This document shows, one piece after another, positions 7,628-14,874 of a DNA stretch of 64,000 bases. The stretch spans positions 1 through 64,000 of the forward strand of contig NZ_JAHRGM010000085.1 of the NCBI RefSeq assembly GCF_019097845.1, in the 5' to 3' direction. Within the stretch, counting starts at the first letter, position 1. Each line of letters begins with the position of its first letter. The DNA comes from Sphingobium sp. AS12. GTDB taxonomy: Bacteria > Pseudomonadota > Alphaproteobacteria > Sphingomonadales > Sphingomonadaceae. The translations under genes were made by a program, and so were the position numbers. The notes under the pieces are model-generated. The model saw nothing but the letters and a program-made list of their open reading frames with translations, ran no database searches and was not told the origin of the DNA.

Positions 7628-8903
7628 CACTGGCCCGCTCGATATCGGCACCGACGGCGGAGAGTTTTTCCTCCAGCCGTTCGTAACCGCGATCGAGATG
7701 ATAAACACGATTGACCTGGGTTTCGCCTTCGGCAGCCAGGCCCGCCAGGATGAGGCTCATCGAGGCGCGCAGGTCGGTTGCCATCACCGGCGCACCGACC
7801 AGCCTGTCGACCCCGCGCACGACGGCGGTGCGGCCGTTGACGGCGATGTCCGCGCCCATGCGCGCCAGTTCAGGCACATGCATGTAGCGATTTTCGAAGA
7901 TGGTTTCGGTCAGCACCGATGCGCCGTCCGCCATGGTCAGCATCGCCATGAATTGCGCCTGCATGTCGGTCGGGAAGGCCGGGAAAGGCGCGGTCGAGAG
8001 GGTGAGCGGCTTCAATTTGCCGTCGGAGGAGACGCGGATGCCATCCTTGTGAACGTCCACCTGAACCCCTGCGTCGCGCAGCGCGGCGATGATCGCGTGC
8101 ATATCTTCGCCATTGGCGCCGATCAGGTCGAGCGACCCGCCGGTGATCGCAGCGGCGCAGGCATAGCTGCCCGCCTCGATCCGGTCGGGCATGACGCGAT
8201 AGGTCGCGCCGTGGAGGCGTTCACGGCCGTGGATGATGAGCTTGTCGGTGCCGACGCCTTCAATGTCTGCGCCCATGGCCTGCAACAGGCGGCACAGGTC
8301 GACGATTTCGGGCTCGCGCGCGGCATTTTCCAGGATGCAGGTGCCCTTGGCCAGCACGGCGGCCATCAGCGCATTTTCCGTCGCGCCGACCGAGACCACC
8401 GGGAAGGTATAAATCCCACCTGGCAGGCCGCCATCGGGCAGGCTGGCACGGACATAGCCTGCGGCAATCTCGATGATCGCGCCGAAAGCTTCGAGTGCCT
8501 TCAAATGCAGGTCGATCGGGCGGTTGCCGATGGCGCAGCCGCCCGGCAGCGACACCCGCGCTTCGCCCGCACGGGCCAGCAAGGGACCAAGCACCAGGAT
8601 CGAGGCGCGCATCTTGCGCACGATGTCATAGGGGGCTTCGGTCGAGGTGACGCGCCCGGCCCGCATCGTCATGACCCGGCCGAAATCCTCCGGCCTTGCC
8701 CCCTCGATCATGGTCGATACGCCCAGCTGGTTGAGCAGATGACCGAAACTGTCGACGTCGGCGAGGCGCGGCAGATTGCGCAACGTCACCGGCTCGTCAG
8801 TCAGCAAGGCGCAGGGCAACAGCGTCAACGCTGCATTTTTCGCGCCGGAGATGGGAAGGCGGCCATTGAGCGCTTTGCCGCCGCGGATGATGATGCGGTC
8901 CAT
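7620..8903 (-). CDS. murA: UDP-N-acetylglucosamine 1-carboxyvinyltransferase
   Basis: MurA transfers enolpyruvate from PEP to UDP-GlcNAc, the first committed step of peptidoglycan synthesis in the cytoplasm. The 427-residue length is typical. K22 and N23 in SGAKNAAL and the catalytic cysteine C123 in LPGGCAIGNRP are present; this cysteine is the one alkylated by fosfomycin. The six-fold inside-out alpha/beta barrel pattern runs to the end. The downstream HWE kinase gene starts inside its last codons. Its promoter must lie in the 183-base gap before the divergent Crp/Fnr gene. Confidence 0.97.
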   Translation of the reverse strand: MDRIIIRGGKALNGRLPISGAKNAALTLLPCALLTDEPVTLRNLPRLADVDSFGHLLNQLGVSTMIEGARPEDFGRVMTMRAGRVTSTEAPYDIVRKMRASILVLGPLLARAGEARVSLPGGCAIGNRPIDLHLKALEAFGAIIEIAAGYVRASLPDGGLPGGIYTFPVVSVGATENALMAAVLAKGTCILENAAREPEIVDLCRLLQAMGADIEGVGTDKLIIHGRERLHGATYRVMPDRIEAGSYACAAAITGGSLDLIGANGEDMHAIIAALRDAGVQVDVHKDGIRVSSDGKLKPLTLSTAPFPAFPTDMQAQFMAMLTMADGASVLTETIFENRYMHVPELARMGADIAVNGRTAVVRGVDRLVGAPVMATDLRASMSLILAGLAAEGETQVNRVYHLDRGYERLEEKLSAVGADIERASDG

Positions 8904-9090
8904 TGGTCAGGGTTAATAGCGGCAAACGCGCGCCGTGCAAGGCGGGCAGCGGGCGATTTGTCGCGCCGGATTGTAACAGCCGAAACAAATGCTGCGATCT
9001 TGATCGAGTTTAGTGCGGCCAACCAAAATGCAGCCAAAAGGCGCGTGGGGCGTTTTGCCATCGTAACGAGAATTTTTAAGAGGTTTATTG

Positions 9091-9822
9091 GTGGTAACAA
9101 GTTGTTTCGCAGAAAGGCTGGCCAAGCATGTGCCGCTGTCCGACGCGGAAAAGGCGGCCCTTGCTCGGCTGGAGGAAAATCCGCGCAAGGTAAAGCGTGG
9201 CGCAATGATCCAGCGGGTCAATGATGTCGTGACCGAATTGTTCGTTTTGCGCGAAGGCCGGGTGATGAGCTTTGTCATCCTGCCCGATGGCAGCCGCCAG
9301 ATCTTGCGCGTCTATTTCCCCGGCGACTTTATCGGATCGGCCAGCACCATTTACAGCAAGGCGCCCGAATCGCTGGTCGCGCTGACCGACGTGGTGGTGT
9401 GCCCGTTCGACAAACACGCGCTGCGGAGGTTGCTGGAGGAATATCCGCGAGTTGCGGCTTTGCTGTTCCTGCTGTCCAATGCGGAGCGGGTGGCGATGAC
9501 CGACCGGCTGGCGTCGCTGGGCCGGACATCGGCCAAGGCGCGGGTGGCGTCCTTCCTGCTCGACATGTTCGACCGGCTGCGGGTGACCGACGACGGCGTC
9601 ATCGACAGTTTCGACCTGAAGCTGACGCAGGAGGAGATCGGCGATTCGATCGGCCTGACATCGGTGCATGTGAACCGCATGATCCGTCAGATGGAGCAGG
9701 AGGGGCTGATCAGCCGCTCTAACGGCCGCATCACGCTGCACCAGATGGCGCGGCTGGAGGAGATTGGCCATTATACCAACCGGCACAAGGATATGGATCT
9801 GGACTGGTTGCCGGTGGGCTGA
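9091..9822 (+). CDS. Crp/Fnr-family transcriptional regulator
   Basis: A 243-residue regulator with an N-terminal cyclic-nucleotide-binding-like beta-roll (about 20-130) and a C-terminal Crp-type winged helix whose recognition region is LTQEEIGDSIGLTSVHVNRM (about 180-200). The four cysteines that hold the iron-sulphur cluster of true FNR are absent, so an oxygen-sensing FNR role is not supported. A GTG at 9091 sits seven bases after AAGAGG and is preferred over the TTG at 9088. It is divergent from murA. Relatives in sphingomonads are usually annotated only as Crp/Fnr regulators; the effector is unknown. Confidence 0.88.
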   Translation: MVTSCFAERLAKHVPLSDAEKAALARLEENPRKVKRGAMIQRVNDVVTELFVLREGRVMSFVILPDGSRQILRVYFPGDFIGSASTIYSKAPESLVALTDVVVCPFDKHALRRLLEEYPRVAALLFLLSNAERVAMTDRLASLGRTSAKARVASFLLDMFDRLRVTDDGVIDSFDLKLTQEEIGDSIGLTSVHVNRMIRQMEQEGLISRSNGRITLHQMARLEEIGHYTNRHKDMDLDWLPVG

Positions 9823-9843
9823 GGTTCGCTTGTTTGCTCCCGC

Positions 9844-10110
9844 CTAGCGCGATGAAGGCGGTGGGCGATCGGGCGCGAAGCAGCGGGTGCAGCGGCGCCA
9901 GCAGGTAAGGCCGGGCATGGCGGCGGCGGGCTGGAGACCGGGTTTGGGATAGAGGCCGGTCAATATGGCGGGCGACACCCCCTCCGGTGCGGCGGCGCTG
10001 TGGCACATCAGGCAGTTGCGGACATATTTGGCGCGGGTGAGCCCCGAATGATCCTCCTGCGCGGCGAGGGGTGCGGGCGTCAGAAGCAGCAGCGCCAGCA
10101 CCAGCCTCAC
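9844..10110 (-). CDS. Small exported c-type cytochrome-like protein
   Basis: An 88-residue protein starting with a hydrophobic signal sequence (VRLVLALLLLTPAPLAAQ) and carrying one CxxCH haem motif, CLMCH, about 15 residues after the predicted cleavage site. A later methionine in AAAMPG could be the second haem ligand; three further cysteines follow near the end, which is unusual. The start is a GTG at 10110 that overlaps the stop of the upstream HNH gene in a GTGA pattern, so the two are translationally coupled. It is short for a complete cytochrome c fold. It may be a mini-cytochrome, or a haem-motif protein with another role. Confidence 0.7.
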   Translation of the reverse strand: MRLVLALLLLTPAPLAAQEDHSGLTRAKYVRNCLMCHSAAAPEGVSPAILTGLYPKPGLQPAAAMPGLTCWRRCTRCFAPDRPPPSSR

Positions 10111-10673
10111 GCCAGCAACTCGACGTCCCAATAGAGCCAGTCGTGCCAGCTTTCGTGCAGATAGCCGGGCGGGAAAGCGCGGCCATGCTCCTGCAAATGC
10201 CAGCTGGTCGGGCGGATCGGCTGGACGTGGAGCTGCATCCCCGCCTGCTTGGGGGTGCGCCCACCTTTTTTGAGGTTGCAGGGCGAACAGGCGGTCGCGA
10301 CATTTTCCCATGTGGTGCGACCGCCCGCCCGGCGGGGGACGACATGGTCGAAAGTCAAATCGCTGGTGCTGCCGCAATATTGGCAGCTGAATTTATCGCG
10401 CAGGAACAGGTTGAAGCGCGTGAAGGCGGGATGTTCGGACGGCTTCACATAATGTTTGAGCGCGATGACCGAGGGGATTTTCATGTCCAGGCTGGGGCTG
10501 TGCACCTGCCGCGCATAGGAGGCGATGATGTCGACCCGGTCGAGAAAAACCGCCTTGATCGCGGTCTGCCACGGCCACAGGCTCAGCGGATAATAGCTGA
10601 GCGGCGTGTAATCAGCGTTCAAAACCAGTGCCGGACAATTCTCCGGGTGCCGTATAAGGTCGGGATGGTACAT
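10107..10673 (-). CDS. HNH endonuclease family protein
   Basis: A 188-residue protein with an HNH (beta-beta-alpha metal) nuclease motif: zinc-type pairs CQYC (97-100) and CSPC (129-132) surround DH at 109-110, with N124 and N133 completing the motif. The N-terminal NADYTPLSYYPLSLWPWQTA segment is characteristic of a widespread chromosomal HNH family whose cellular role is not well established. It is not linked here to phage or restriction genes. The ATG at 10673 is divergent from gluQ, and the 3' end overlaps the small cytochrome gene by four bases. Confidence 0.88.
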   Translation of the reverse strand: MYHPDLIRHPENCPALVLNADYTPLSYYPLSLWPWQTAIKAVFLDRVDIIASYARQVHSPSLDMKIPSVIALKHYVKPSEHPAFTRFNLFLRDKFSCQYCGSTSDLTFDHVVPRRAGGRTTWENVATACSPCNLKKGGRTPKQAGMQLHVQPIRPTSWHLQEHGRAFPPGYLHESWHDWLYWDVELLA

Positions 10674-10767
10674 AGAAAGCCTCTACCCCCTTGCCGACGC
10701 TGCTGATCCATCAGCAACATGACATCCGCATGACAGCATCAACCAATATCGCCCGTCAAGAGCCTGT

Positions 10768-11721
10768 ATGACATCATCCGTCGCACCACAGCATATGGTG
10801 ACCCGCTTTGCCCCCAGCCCCACCGGGCGGCTGCATGTCGGCCATGCCTGGTCGGCGCTGCTGGCGCATGACATGGCGCGGGCGGCGGGCGGCGCGTTCA
10901 GGCTGCGGATCGAGGATATTGACGGCACCCGCAGCCGGGCGGAGCATGTTGCCGGGATCATGGAGGATTTGGCCTGGCTGGGGATAGGCTGGGACGGCGA
11001 GGTCGTTTTCCAGTCGCAGCGGCTGGCGCAGTATGACGCGGCGCTGGAGCGGTTGCGCGGCATGGGGCTGCTTTATCCCTGTTTCTGCACGCGGGCCGAT
11101 ATTGCCGCCAGCGCCAGCGCGCCGCATGGGCCGGATGGGGCGGTATATCCGGGGACATGCCGGGGATTGAGCGCGGATGAGCGAGCGCGGCGGATCAGCG
11201 CAGGAGACGCTCATGCGTGGCGGATCGATATGGGGCAGGCGGTGGCGCGGGTTGGGGTGGTGGAATGGCGGGCATCACCCTTCCCCCCGCAAAGCAAGGT
11301 GCAAGGTTGGGAGATGGGTCCCCGTTTTCGCGGGGATGACGGGGTGGAGGGAGAGGCGTTGCACACTGCCCACCCGCTCACTCATGGCGACGTGGTGCTG
11401 GCGCGCAAGGATGCGCCGGCGAGTTATCACCTGTCCTGCACGCTGGACGATGCGGCGATGGGGGTGAGTCATGTGCTGCGCGGCGACGATCTGCTGGGCG
11501 CGACCGATATTCACCGGTTGTTGCAGGCTCTGCTGGGCCTCCCCTCCCCAGCCTATATCCATCATCCCTTGCTGGTGGACGCGGATGGCAGGCGACTGGC
11601 TAAGCGGAGCGGGTCGATTGCGCTGGCGGATGTGCGGGCGCAGGGGATGGACCCGGCGCGCCTGGTCGCTGACCTAAGGGACAGGCGCTTTCCGGTTGGC
11701 ATCAGGCTGGCAAGCGCCTAG
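10768..11721 (+). CDS. gluQ: Glutamyl-Q tRNA(Asp) synthetase, with an in-frame repeat-derived insertion
   Basis: GluQRS attaches glutamate to the queuosine base of tRNA(Asp) and resembles the catalytic core of glutamyl-tRNA synthetase. The HIGH-type motif HVGH is at 23-26, the KMSKS-type motif is RLAKRSGS (about 277-283), and zinc ligands are C105, C107, Y127 and C131. The anticodon-binding domain is absent, as in the family. Residues about 170-206 form an extra segment containing GPRFRGDD, encoded by a dispersed palindromic repeat (core 11320-11335), placed between the conserved VGVVEWR and GDVVLARKDAPASYHL. The reading frame is kept, so the enzyme may still work. Start ATG 10768; an internal ATG at 10795 is an alternative. 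Confidence 0.93.
   Translation: MTSSVAPQHMVTRFAPSPTGRLHVGHAWSALLAHDMARAAGGAFRLRIEDIDGTRSRAEHVAGIMEDLAWLGIGWDGEVVFQSQRLAQYDAALERLRGMGLLYPCFCTRADIAASASAPHGPDGAVYPGTCRGLSADERARRISAGDAHAWRIDMGQAVARVGVVEWRASPFPPQSKVQGWEMGPRFRGDDGVEGEALHTAHPLTHGDVVLARKDAPASYHLSCTLDDAAMGVSHVLRGDDLLGATDIHRLLQALLGLPSPAYIHHPLLVDADGRRLAKRSGSIALADVRAQGMDPARLVADLRDRRFPVGIRLASA
11316..11340. repeat. Dispersed palindromic repeat of the CCCGCG/CGCGGG family inside gluQ
   Basis: CCCCG and CGGGG arms at 11320-11335, flanked by GGGT and GATGAC, match the short palindromes of the type GTCATCCCCGCGAAAACGGG that are scattered between genes in many proteobacteria. Here the copy is read in frame within gluQ. A related, larger inverted pair is at 14802-14866. 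Confidence 0.7.
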
Positions 11722-11730
11722 AACCATCTT

Positions 11731-11967
11731 ATGAATACCGTCCTTGTCATCGCCCTCGCCCTTGCCATGGCCGCAACCTTGTTTGCTCTGATCCGTGGCA
11801 TCATCAGCTTCCTTCAGGTCACCAAGGAAGAACTGAACGCGCCGGAAGGCAGCGGTCCCGGCCCGTCGCGGCTCAAGCAGAACAAGATGATGCTGAACCG
11901 CGTGCTGTTTCAGGCCGGTGCGATCATCATCGTTGCCATCATGCTCCTCGCCAAGGGTAATAGCTGA
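11731..11967 (+). CDS. HIG1-domain-like twin-transmembrane protein
   Basis: A 78-residue inner-membrane protein with two hydrophobic helices (about 3-28 and 55-74) joined by a loop containing SRLKQNKMMLNRVLFQ. This pattern of two helices with a K-Q-N-K-M-M motif before the second fits bacterial members of the HIG1 (hypoxia-induced) domain family, linked in eukaryotes to respiratory complexes; the bacterial role is not established. The gene lies 5 bases before the cobalamin adenosyltransferase gene and is likely in the same transcript. Confidence 0.75.
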   Translation: MNTVLVIALALAMAATLFALIRGIISFLQVTKEELNAPEGSGPGPSRLKQNKMMLNRVLFQAGAIIIVAIMLLAKGNS

Positions 11968-11972
11968 CTCCC

Positions 11973-12542
11973 ATGGTCAAGCTGAACAAGATCTACACCC
12001 GCACCGGGGACGCGGGGACGACCGGTCTTGTCGATGGATCGCGCCTGCCCAAACACGCGCCGCGGATGCAGGCGGTGGGCGATGTCGACGAGGCGAATAG
12101 CGCGATTGGCCTGGCAATTATCGCGATGGGTAATAGGCCCGAAGCCGCGTGGCTGACGACGATCCAGAATGATCTGTTCGATCTGGGCGCTGACCTGGCG
12201 ACGCCGATCCCCGATGGGGCGGACGAGCCATGGGCGCTGCGAATCATCGCGACCCAGGTGAAGCGGCTGGAGGATCAGATCGATGCGATGAATGCCGATC
12301 TGGCCCCGCTCGACAGCTTCATCCTGCCCGGTGGATCGCCCGCCGCTGCCGCCATCCATCTGGCCCGTGCGATTACACGGCGGGCCGAGCGCAGCGCGAC
12401 CGCTGCGGCGGTCGAGGTTGCGCTCAACCGCCAAGCGCTGGCCTATCTCAACCGCCTGTCCGACCTGCTGTTCGTGCTGGCGCGGCGGGTGAATGATAAT
12501 GGCGCGGCCGATGTCAAATGGGTGCCAGGCGCATCGCGCTGA
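11973..12542 (+). CDS. pduO: PduO-type ATP:cob(I)alamin adenosyltransferase
   Basis: This enzyme moves the adenosyl group of ATP to cob(I)alamin, giving coenzyme B12. The ATP-binding N-terminal motif YTRTGDAGTTGL (8-19), the helical VGDVDEANSAIGLA segment and the C-terminal RAITRRAERSATAA motif are all present, and the 189-residue length is normal for the trimeric PduO/MMAB family. It follows the HIG1-like gene with almost no gap. No other B12-synthesis genes are in the window, so it probably serves cofactor salvage and B12-dependent enzymes elsewhere. Confidence 0.93.
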   Translation: MVKLNKIYTRTGDAGTTGLVDGSRLPKHAPRMQAVGDVDEANSAIGLAIIAMGNRPEAAWLTTIQNDLFDLGADLATPIPDGADEPWALRIIATQVKRLEDQIDAMNADLAPLDSFILPGGSPAAAAIHLARAITRRAERSATAAAVEVALNRQALAYLNRLSDLLFVLARRVNDNGAADVKWVPGASR

Positions 12543-12667
12543 TCGCGCCGCCATCTGACTCAGCTATGGCACGGCTCGTCCCGCTTGGCCAAATTAACCC
12601 TGTTTCTTTGGAATCCATTTAGCTCGCCCCCCGACTTTGCGGCCCATTCGCAATTACGGGGCTGTCC

Positions 12668-13516
12668 ATGCATTTCTATCTCGCGACATCTTTCATCTTC
12701 CCGCGCTCGCTGCGCCTGCGTCTTTTCACGCTCTGCTTCATTGCCACCCATTTGCCGCTGCTGGGCTATAGCAGTTGGGGGCTGGCGACCGGGCGGATCG
12801 CGCTGACCGAATTTGTCCTGCTGACGCTGATGACGCTCTTCGGCACGGCAATCGCCCTCATTGGCATCGGCGCGCTGCTCAATCCCATTCATGCGCTGGC
12901 AGAGACGCTGAATCGCAAGGCGGAGACCGCGCTGCCCGAAATGGGCGATGTGATCCAGACGCTCTATGCCGGGGTGCATCGCGCCGCCAGCACGGCGCGG
13001 GCGCAGATCGACGACCTGCAGGTCGCGGCGCATGAGGACCCGCTGACCGGCATTGCCAACCGGCGCGGCTTTCTGGCGCAGATCGATGCCCTGTCCAAGG
13101 ACCAACGCCGGGGTTGTGTCGCCATCATCGACATCGACCATTTCAAGCAGGTGAACGATCAGCTGGGCCATGATGAGGGCGACCGGGTGCTGGCCGCCTT
13201 TGCCGATCGCCTGTCCGCGCAGTTGCGCCGCGTCGACAAGGTCGCGCGCTGGGGTGGCGAGGAATTTGTGATCTTCTTCCATGGCGCGGCGGAGGACGAA
13301 GCCTGCTGGTCGCTGTCGCGGATCGCCAGCCAGATGCGGCAGGAACCGATCGGCCGGATTCATGGTCGCCCGATCGGCTTTTCCGCCGGGGTGTGCCGCT
13401 GGACCGGGGACGCGGTGGATGGCGCAATCGCTGCGGCAGACACGGCGCTCTATGAGGCCAAGCAATCGGGACGCGACCGGATTTGTCGGGCTGCGGCGGC
13501 GGTACAGATGGTGTGA
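12668..13516 (+). CDS. Membrane-bound diguanylate cyclase (GGDEF domain)
   Basis: A 282-residue inner-membrane enzyme that makes cyclic di-GMP. Two transmembrane helices (about 16-38 and 46-72) are followed by a short coiled linker and a GGDEF domain (about 118-275). The active-site motif is GGEEF at 196-200. The inhibitory product-binding I-site RxxD is present as RRVD at 187-190, five residues before it, so feedback inhibition is expected. There is no EAL domain or recognisable extracytoplasmic sensor. Two PilZ proteins encoded elsewhere in the window (28982-29290 and 60462-60791) are possible effectors, but that link is only inference. Confidence 0.9.
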   Translation: MHFYLATSFIFPRSLRLRLFTLCFIATHLPLLGYSSWGLATGRIALTEFVLLTLMTLFGTAIALIGIGALLNPIHALAETLNRKAETALPEMGDVIQTLYAGVHRAASTARAQIDDLQVAAHEDPLTGIANRRGFLAQIDALSKDQRRGCVAIIDIDHFKQVNDQLGHDEGDRVLAAFADRLSAQLRRVDKVARWGGEEFVIFFHGAAEDEACWSLSRIASQMRQEPIGRIHGRPIGFSAGVCRWTGDAVDGAIAAADTALYEAKQSGRDRICRAAAAVQMV

Positions 13517-13538
13517 GGAGAGGCTATCCCCCTCTCCC

Positions 13539-13634
13539 CCCAAACCCGTTCGGGCTGAGCCTGTCGAAGCCTTGTCCTGCCTTGCGCAGAAGAAAGACAG
13601 CCCTTCGGACAAGCTCAGGGCGAACGGGTTTGGG
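13539..13634. repeat. Dispersed inverted repeat, CCGTTCG/CGAACGG family, copy 1
   Basis: CCAAACCCGTTCG near 13540 and CGAACGGGTTTGG near 13621 form an almost perfect inverted pair around inner arms resembling GGCTGAGCCTGTCGAAG and CCTTCGGACAAGCTCAGGG. It lies in the gap between the convergent cyclase and DUF1176 genes. Related copies are at 28009, 41091 and 43811. Confidence 0.8.
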
Positions 13635-13668
13635 AAATTCCGATGGTAATGGAAGGATTGTCGCCTGC

Positions 13669-14727
13669 TTACTCGACGACGCGGGCGGTCCAGGTGGTAA
13701 TCCAGTGCCAGGCGCCGCGACATTCGCCCATGCTGGTCGCCTCGATCAGGCGGAAGCGCTGGCCGTCCCAGACATAGGCTTCGCTGCCGCCGCAATCGCC
13801 CAGCCCCCGCCCCTTGGCGAAACTGTCCAGCCGGGATTTTTCCGGGGTCCAGCCGACATTGACCAACATCGGGTGGCCCGCTTCCTCGCTCCAGCCCGGC
13901 TTGAAATCGAAGGCGGCGAAGCGGAAGGCGCGGCGGCCCGGCACGCCGGTGGCGATGACCGGCACGGACGAGAAATTATAGGCGCCCGATCCGCAGGGGA
14001 CGAGGATGAGCGTTTCGGTCTTGGACAGGCGGTGCAGGTCCGGGGTCTGATCGCTGCGCATTTCGTCGGTGCAGCCGGTATATTTGCCGAGCGCGGTCAG
14101 TTCCTCGCGCCACAGGGCGGCGGGCGCTGGACCGGCGGGGATGAGCGCGCGGCGGATGGCGGGGGCTGCCGGCACGGGCTTTACCGCTGTCGGGCCAAGC
14201 GCGCCGGTCGCGACCAGTGCGGTGGTAGTGCCTGCCCTGCCCTGCCGCGCGTCCATATAGCGCAGCGCCGCGCCTGCCCCGGCTAGCGAGGGGCGACCAT
14301 AGAGTTTGGCACCCGCGCGCACTTCCATGGTGGAGCCGCGCGCCATAGCGATGGCGAGGGCGGAGGCCTGTGGCCCGCGGATCGTGGCTTCGCCGTCGCG
14401 GGCGATGGCGCTGGCGATTTTGCGGCCATCGACGGACAGGGTGACGTCGGCCTGACCCTTGCCCTCGCGGCTGATCCAGACTTCGGCTTGGGCATCGGGT
14501 CCGGCGGCGCGGGCAATGCCGATCATCAGCGGGATGTCAGGCGGGTCACCGCCTTCGGGGAGCAGCGCGACCGCCTCGCACCGGTTGCGATTGTCGCAGC
14601 CGATGGTCCAGTCCTTATAGGTCTCCAGCGCCCCCGGCTTTGGTGCCTGCGCCATGGCCGTAGCCGATCCCAGCGTGACCGCCAGCGCGGCCGCAAAAAG
14701 TCTGTTTGCCCCCATGGGTTTAACCAT
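13669..14727 (-). CDS. DUF1176-like exported protein
   Basis: A 352-residue periplasmic protein of the DUF1176 type. The chosen start, ATG 14727, gives a clean signal peptide (ANRLFAAALAVTLGSATAMAQ). A longer frame to 14832 only adds residues encoded by a dispersed repeat. The mature part has paired cysteines, among them CDNRNRCE near the N-terminus, and a C-terminal segment with GDCGGSEAYVWDGQRFRLIE and GECRGAWHWITTWTARVV, typical of the family. The function is unestablished. It is convergent with the diguanylate cyclase gene and separated from the nucleoside transporter by another inverted repeat. Confidence 0.82.
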   Translation of the reverse strand: MVKPMGANRLFAAALAVTLGSATAMAQAPKPGALETYKDWTIGCDNRNRCEAVALLPEGGDPPDIPLMIGIARAAGPDAQAEVWISREGKGQADVTLSVDGRKIASAIARDGEATIRGPQASALAIAMARGSTMEVRAGAKLYGRPSLAGAGAALRYMDARQGRAGTTTALVATGALGPTAVKPVPAAPAIRRALIPAGPAPAALWREELTALGKYTGCTDEMRSDQTPDLHRLSKTETLILVPCGSGAYNFSSVPVIATGVPGRRAFRFAAFDFKPGWSEEAGHPMLVNVGWTPEKSRLDSFAKGRGLGDCGGSEAYVWDGQRFRLIEATSMGECRGAWHWITTWTARVVE

Positions 14728-14801
14728 AATATATTTGCCCGGGGAGCGATAGAGTCTCGTTGCGTGACCGTTCGGACAGTCCACTGGCGTTTGGAAACAG
14801 G

Positions 14802-14866
14802 GTGTTCCCGCGCAGGCGGGAATCCAGTTCAAGGGCGGGACTGGGTTCCCGCCTGCGCGGGAACAC
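14802..14866. repeat. Dispersed inverted repeat, CCCGCG/CGCGGG family
   Basis: GTGTTCCCGCGCAGGCGGG starting at 14802 and CCCGCCTGCGCGGGAACAC ending at 14866 are perfect inverse complements, separated by a short spacer and flanked by AATCCAGT/ACTGGGTT. This is the same kind of palindrome found in frame within gluQ. It sits between nupC and the DUF1176 gene, both on the minus strand. Confidence 0.85.
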
Positions 14867-14874
14867 GGGGCGTG

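Noticed and set aside
9091..9822. Oxygen-sensing FNR
   Set aside because: The N-terminal cysteine set needed for the iron-sulphur cluster is not present.
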